NCBI GenBank assembly: GCA_018436595.1
Contig: JAHDLC010000013.1
Location: 1-64,000 of the forward strand
Source: Synergistaceae bacterium
GTDB taxonomy: Bacteria > Synergistota > Synergistia > Synergistales > Aminobacteriaceae
DNA length: 64,000 nt
Direction of reading: 5' to 3'
Shown in pieces: positions 60,814 to 64,000 of the stretch. The notes under the pieces are model-generated. The model had not been told where the DNA came from and made no database searches. It was given only the letters and a program-made list of their open reading frames with translations. The number at the start of each line of letters is the position of its first letter. The stretch's first letter is position 1. Both the position numbers and the translations under genes were made by a program.

Positions 60814-63318
60814 ATGCAGAAAGAGGCAACCCCCCGGTTCCGGGGCGGGACCTGTGTCTTCCCAAGGCACCTCAGAACACTGCTCGAAAGAATTCCCGAC
60901 CATCCCCTCACGGTGGTGGAGGCGCCCTCCGGATTCGGAAAAACCACCGCCGTCCGTGAATTCCTGGGGGAGCCGGTTCGGGTGAACAGCAGGCGGAACT
61001 GGTACACCTGTTTCGGCGAAAGGGCCTTGAAAGCATGGGAAGGATTCTGCCGGCTTTTCGGGAACGTGGACATGGAGGCTGCCCGGAAGTTGAAGAAACT
61101 CTTTCCCCCCACGGTGGAAATTCTTCCGGATATCGCGGCTATTCTCAGCCAATGCCGCTGCGACGTTGAAACCTACCTTGTGATCGACAACTACCAGCTC
61201 TTTGAAACGGACATCCCCTGCGGCCTCATAGGGGCCTTCTCGGCCCATGGCAATGAAAACCTCCATATAGTGTTCATCACCCAGCCTCTTCCTTCTTTCG
61301 GCGGGGACTTCCGCCACAGCGGGCACATCCACCGGCTGGATACAAGGGATTTCTTCTTCGACCGGGAGTCCACGGCCCGCCTCTGCCGACTGTCGGGAGC
61401 GAACGTCTCGGAAAGCGACGTGGACTACATCCAGAGTGTTTCCGAAGGATGGGTCTCCGCCATCCTGCTCCAGGCATCAAACTTCAGGGAAACGGGGTCT
61501 TTCGCCCGGGTGCCGGATATGGAGGGCCTTCTCGAAACGGCCGTATGGGACAGAATGTCAGGTGAGAACCGCACTTTCCTCATGGGAGTGTCCCTGCTCG
61601 ATGCTTTTACACCCCGGCAGGGGGCCCTCGCGGGCGGCTGGACCACCCTGCCCGAGGACGTGACCAGGATGCTGAGAAGCAGCTTTTTCATCTCCTACAT
61701 CGCCGACAAGGGCGCCTATTCAATTCACAGCATTCTGAGGGAGTACCTCCGGAAACAGTTCGAGAACCAGCCTTCAGCCCTTGCGGATCTCCTGGTCCGA
61801 AGGGCCGGGGATGCCTGCAGGGATGCCTCGGACTACTTCGAGGCGGCGAAATTCTACATGAAGCTCCGGGACTGCGATGCCATCCTCTCCCTGCCTTTCT
61901 CGGGCACATACCTCAATGAACAGAAGGAGAAAGAGATCATCAGCTTCCTTGAACGGCTCGTTTCGGACTGTTCCGAAGAGACGCTCCGGAGATATCCCTT
62001 CACCCTCCTTCTCTTCGCCTTCCATTTCCTGAAAAGCGGCATGCGGGACCGGTTCTCCCGCATGGTGAACCTGCTGCGGAGCATCATCGCCAGTCCGGGG
62101 AACCTGTCGGAGGATGACCTCTCGAGGCTGAAGGGCGAAACGGCCCTGCTTCTTTCCTTTACCGAGTTCAACGATATCGCGAAGATGAGCGCCTTTCACA
62201 GGGAGGCCCTTGCCCACCTCTCATCGGCCGGGGGGGGCGCTTCTCCCCGGACCGTCATTTTCGGCCTGACGCCCTGGACCTTCGGCATTCCCTCGGTGCT
62301 GAGCCTCTACTGGAGCCGTACCGGCGGTCTCGACGAGTCTCTGGACCTCATGGACGAATGCATGCCCCTGTATGTGAAGCTGGCCGGCGGCCATGGGACG
62401 GGAGCGGATGTCATGATGAGGGCCGAGGCCCACCTCTGCCGCGGCGAGGAAAAGGAAGCGGAAACCCTGAGCCACAAAGCCCTGTATATTGCCCGGGGAG
62501 CCGGCCAGACCAGCCTGTGCCTCTGCGCGGAGCTGGTGCTGGGCCGCCTGGCGATTCTTCGGGGAGACGGGGCTGCCTACGGGGCCGTCAGGGAGAACAT
62601 CTCCGGATATCGGAAAGAGTCCTCTGAAAGGTCCATCGCCCGAATGGTTGAACTCTGCCTGGCCGTCCTCGACCTCTCCGTCGGAAAGACGGAAAAAATA
62701 CCGGTATGGCTCCGGAAGGCGGAAAGCCTCCGGAAGGTCCTGTATATCCAGGGACATCCCTATGGACTCATGTTCTATGCAAGGCTCCTCTTCCTTGAAA
62801 AGCGGTACCCGGAACTCTACGGAATGGCGGAGCCCGCCATGGAAATGGCGTCCGGGATGAAGTACGAGCTGCCCCGGCTCTGGATGCTGCTTCATCTCGC
62901 GGCTTCGAAAAATGACGAGGGGCAGAGTGTTCAGGCCCTGGAGTACCTGGGGCGGGCGCTCCTCACGGCCCTTCCCGACAGGATGCATCTTCCCTTCGCC
63001 GAGTTCGGCATCTCCATGGTACCTCTGCTGCAGGCGGTGAAGAAGGACTTCGGTGGAGAAGCGCTCGAACCTGTCATGAACCTGTGCAGGCGCGGCGCTG
63101 CGGGGCTCTCTTCGGTATTGGCCCGGATTGAACCGAAATTATCCCTTCTGACTCCCCGGGAACGGGAGATAGCCCTTCTCGCGAGGGACCGGCTCACCGC
63201 AGCCGAGATCGGCTCCCGGCTCTTCATCTCGGAAAACACGGTCAAGTCAGCCCTCAAACTTATATACAGCAAGCTGGACGTTCACTCCAGAAGCGAACTG
63301 GTCAAAAAAGACTTTTAG
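60814..63318 (+). CDS. Large LuxR-family regulator, MalT/LAL type
   Basis: An 834-residue regulator. The Walker A of its STAND-type ATPase reads VEAPSGFGKTTAVREF (near residue 40) and the Walker B region is YLVIDNYQLF. Residues about 330-740 are helical repeats of TPR type. The C-terminal HTH is LTPREREIALLARDRLTAAEIGSRLFISENTVKSALKLIYSKL. Such proteins bind a small inducer and activate nearby operons. The ATG at 60814 has GGAGGG 7 nt upstream. It lies 25 nt after the Memo-like gene, so it may be co-transcribed with or control the exported set. Confidence 0.92.
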   Translation: MQKEATPRFRGGTCVFPRHLRTLLERIPDHPLTVVEAPSGFGKTTAVREFLGEPVRVNSRRNWYTCFGERALKAWEGFCRLFGNVDMEAARKLKKLFPPTVEILPDIAAILSQCRCDVETYLVIDNYQLFETDIPCGLIGAFSAHGNENLHIVFITQPLPSFGGDFRHSGHIHRLDTRDFFFDRESTARLCRLSGANVSESDVDYIQSVSEGWVSAILLQASNFRETGSFARVPDMEGLLETAVWDRMSGENRTFLMGVSLLDAFTPRQGALAGGWTTLPEDVTRMLRSSFFISYIADKGAYSIHSILREYLRKQFENQPSALADLLVRRAGDACRDASDYFEAAKFYMKLRDCDAILSLPFSGTYLNEQKEKEIISFLERLVSDCSEETLRRYPFTLLLFAFHFLKSGMRDRFSRMVNLLRSIIASPGNLSEDDLSRLKGETALLLSFTEFNDIAKMSAFHREALAHLSSAGGGASPRTVIFGLTPWTFGIPSVLSLYWSRTGGLDESLDLMDECMPLYVKLAGGHGTGADVMMRAEAHLCRGEEKEAETLSHKALYIARGAGQTSLCLCAELVLGRLAILRGDGAAYGAVRENISGYRKESSERSIARMVELCLAVLDLSVGKTEKIPVWLRKAESLRKVLYIQGHPYGLMFYARLLFLEKRYPELYGMAEPAMEMASGMKYELPRLWMLLHLAASKNDEGQSVQALEYLGRALLTALPDRMHLPFAEFGISMVPLLQAVKKDFGGEALEPVMNLCRRGAAGLSSVLARIEPKLSLLTPREREIALLARDRLTAAEIGSRLFISENTVKSALKLIYSKLDVHSRSELVKKDF

Positions 63319-63333
63319 GATGGAGAAATCACC

Positions 63334-63363
63334 CCCGCACCCACCTGAAAATGGGGGTGCGGG
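63334..63363 (+). other. Stem-loop after the LuxR gene
   Basis: CCCGCACCC (63334-63342) and GGGTGCGGG (63355-63363) pair perfectly over 12 nt. TCATGG follows, so it lacks a T tract. It could be a weak or Rho-assisted terminator or an mRNA end-stabiliser. Confidence 0.6.
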
Positions 63364-63436
63364 TCATGGATTCCAGTCCCACAATAGGGGCACAGGCCAC
63401 GGAAGGACAATTTTCCTCAAGGAAGTGACGGACGGA

Positions 63437-63730
63437 ATGAAGGAACACACAGGCTACTTCAGAAGCGTGAAAGTCCTGCCGGGCTACAGGATGGAGGTCG
63501 AGACGGCCACCTGCTCCCGCATCGAGTTTGATTTCACGTCCCGGCTGAATACAATCCGTTTTGGAATCCTGAAGGACGGCGGTGTTTTCTCCACAGCCTC
63601 AACGGACGGTGACTATATCCTGTTCAGGCGAAACGATGAGATCAGGGTAAAAATATCGGCGCCTGAATTTATCGACCTGCTTCTCGTGGACAGAACCGCC
63701 ACGCGGGCCGGGGGTGATTCCGGGAACTGA
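63437..63730 (+). CDS. DUF2442-family small protein
   Basis: A 97-residue protein. YFRSVKVLPGYRMEVE, FDFTSRLNTIRFGILKD, GDYILFRRNDEIRVKISAPEFIDLLL follow the DUF2442 pattern (short beta-rich domain). The family is of unknown function and often lies next to toxin-antitoxin or regulatory genes. No partner toxin is visible here. AAGGAAG lies about 12 nt before the ATG at 63437, a moderate ribosome site. An in-frame start at 63320 would translate the stem-loop and is rejected. Confidence 0.7.
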   Translation: MKEHTGYFRSVKVLPGYRMEVETATCSRIEFDFTSRLNTIRFGILKDGGVFSTASTDGDYILFRRNDEIRVKISAPEFIDLLLVDRTATRAGGDSGN

Positions 63731-63807
63731 CGTGAAGCCCGGGAAGATGTTGCCGGCGGAGCGGGCGGCCGGGAATGAAGAAGAAAAAATACAGGGGAGG
63801 GAATGCT

Positions 63808-64000
63808 ATGAAAAGAAATGTAACGGCGGCGGTGTTCTGTGCAATTTTTCTTCTGACGTTCACTTTGGGGGCGCTCGCTTTCGAGGGAGTTCCGAAAAAC
63901 CACAAGAAGCTCCTGAAAAACGAAGACTACGCCGGAGCTTACGAAGGGATGGCCGCGGTGATGGCCGAAGCGAAAGAGAAACTCGACGCCGAAGAATACA
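63808..64000 (+). CDS. Exported protein, N-terminal part (cut by window end)
   Basis: 64 codons run from ATG 63808 to the window end without a stop. The first 24 residues (MKRNVTAAVFCAIFLLTFTL and then GALA) are a clear signal peptide. The mature start is FEGVPKNHKKLLKNEDYAGAYE, a charged helical segment. GGGGAGGG lies about 7 nt upstream. Too little is visible for a family. Confidence 0.75.
   Translation, partial: MKRNVTAAVFCAIFLLTFTLGALAFEGVPKNHKKLLKNEDYAGAYEGMAAVMAEAKEKLDAEEY

Noticed and set aside
63334-63363. Intrinsic terminator after the LuxR gene
   Set aside because: The stem is perfect but is followed by TCATGG rather than a T tract, so it is listed only as a stem-loop.

Overview
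The window is about 60% G+C, gene-dense, and typical of a chromosome of an anaerobic, amino-acid- and organic-acid-using bacterium with an outer membrane. The outer membrane is implied by a TolC-type protein and by many exported solute-binding proteins. A complete LysW carrier-protein operon (lysWXYZJK) sits beside a 5-oxoprolinase operon, TRAP and TTT tripartite transporters, and a RemB-gyrB pair. This combination points to the phylum Synergistota (Aminivibrio/Aminobacterium-like). That placement is inference from gene content only.

Layout. (1) 1-932: the start of an IS1380-type transposase and two related imperfect palindromes. (2) 933-6104: a TauE/SafE-type exporter, then a minus-strand five-gene ABC importer operon for an iron, polyamine or phosphonate-type ligand, with a LOG-like gene inserted. 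(3) 6326-11009: a kip-type operon with an NRAMP-like carrier, pxpB, pxpC, pxpA and a YcsI-type hydro-lyase, for uptake and hydrolysis of 5-oxoproline. (4) 11063-16146, minus: lysK, J, Z, Y, X and W, with a clear promoter. (5) 16393-20560: a TetR regulator with a perfect operator over its -10 box, driving an adaptor/permease/ATPase efflux cassette plus a cupin. (6) 20572-23460: a pseudouridine synthase (minus), a class II aldolase and a sodium:solute symporter. (7) 23698-29814: a four-gene locus encoding a TolC-TIM barrel fusion, a HlyD-like adaptor, a zinc-ribbon/degenerate GGDEF protein and a processive GT2 glycosyltransferase. I read it as an unusual polysaccharide synthesis and secretion system. 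(8) 29921-31868: a metallophosphoesterase and an Asp/Glu racemase. (9) 31935-38624: pstSCAB-phoU plus a PhoB/PhoR-like pair behind a Pho-box-like promoter. (10) 38717-49606: an IclR-regulated cluster for uronate-derived sugar acids with kduI, kduD, two MDR dehydrogenases, a complete TRAP and a complete TTT importer. (11) 49675-54474: a DMT exporter behind a possible attenuator, a tiny membrane protein, an iron-type alcohol dehydrogenase, gyrB and remB. (12) 54582-64000: a YitT protein, three exported proteins (one DUF3160, one Memo-like), a large MalT-type LuxR regulator, a DUF2442 protein and the start of another exported protein.

How the genes work together. The pst-pho block senses and imports phosphate. 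The kdu block takes up and oxidises products of pectin or glycosaminoglycan breakdown. The pxp block converts 5-oxoproline to glutamate, which could feed the LysW pathway next to it. Most operons show ATGA stop-start overlaps, implying translational coupling. I found no rRNA, tRNA or CRISPR array. The item I think most worth testing is the 23698-29814 secretion locus; the metal-ligand-less NRAMP-like carrier and the exported DUF3160-Memo pair come next.
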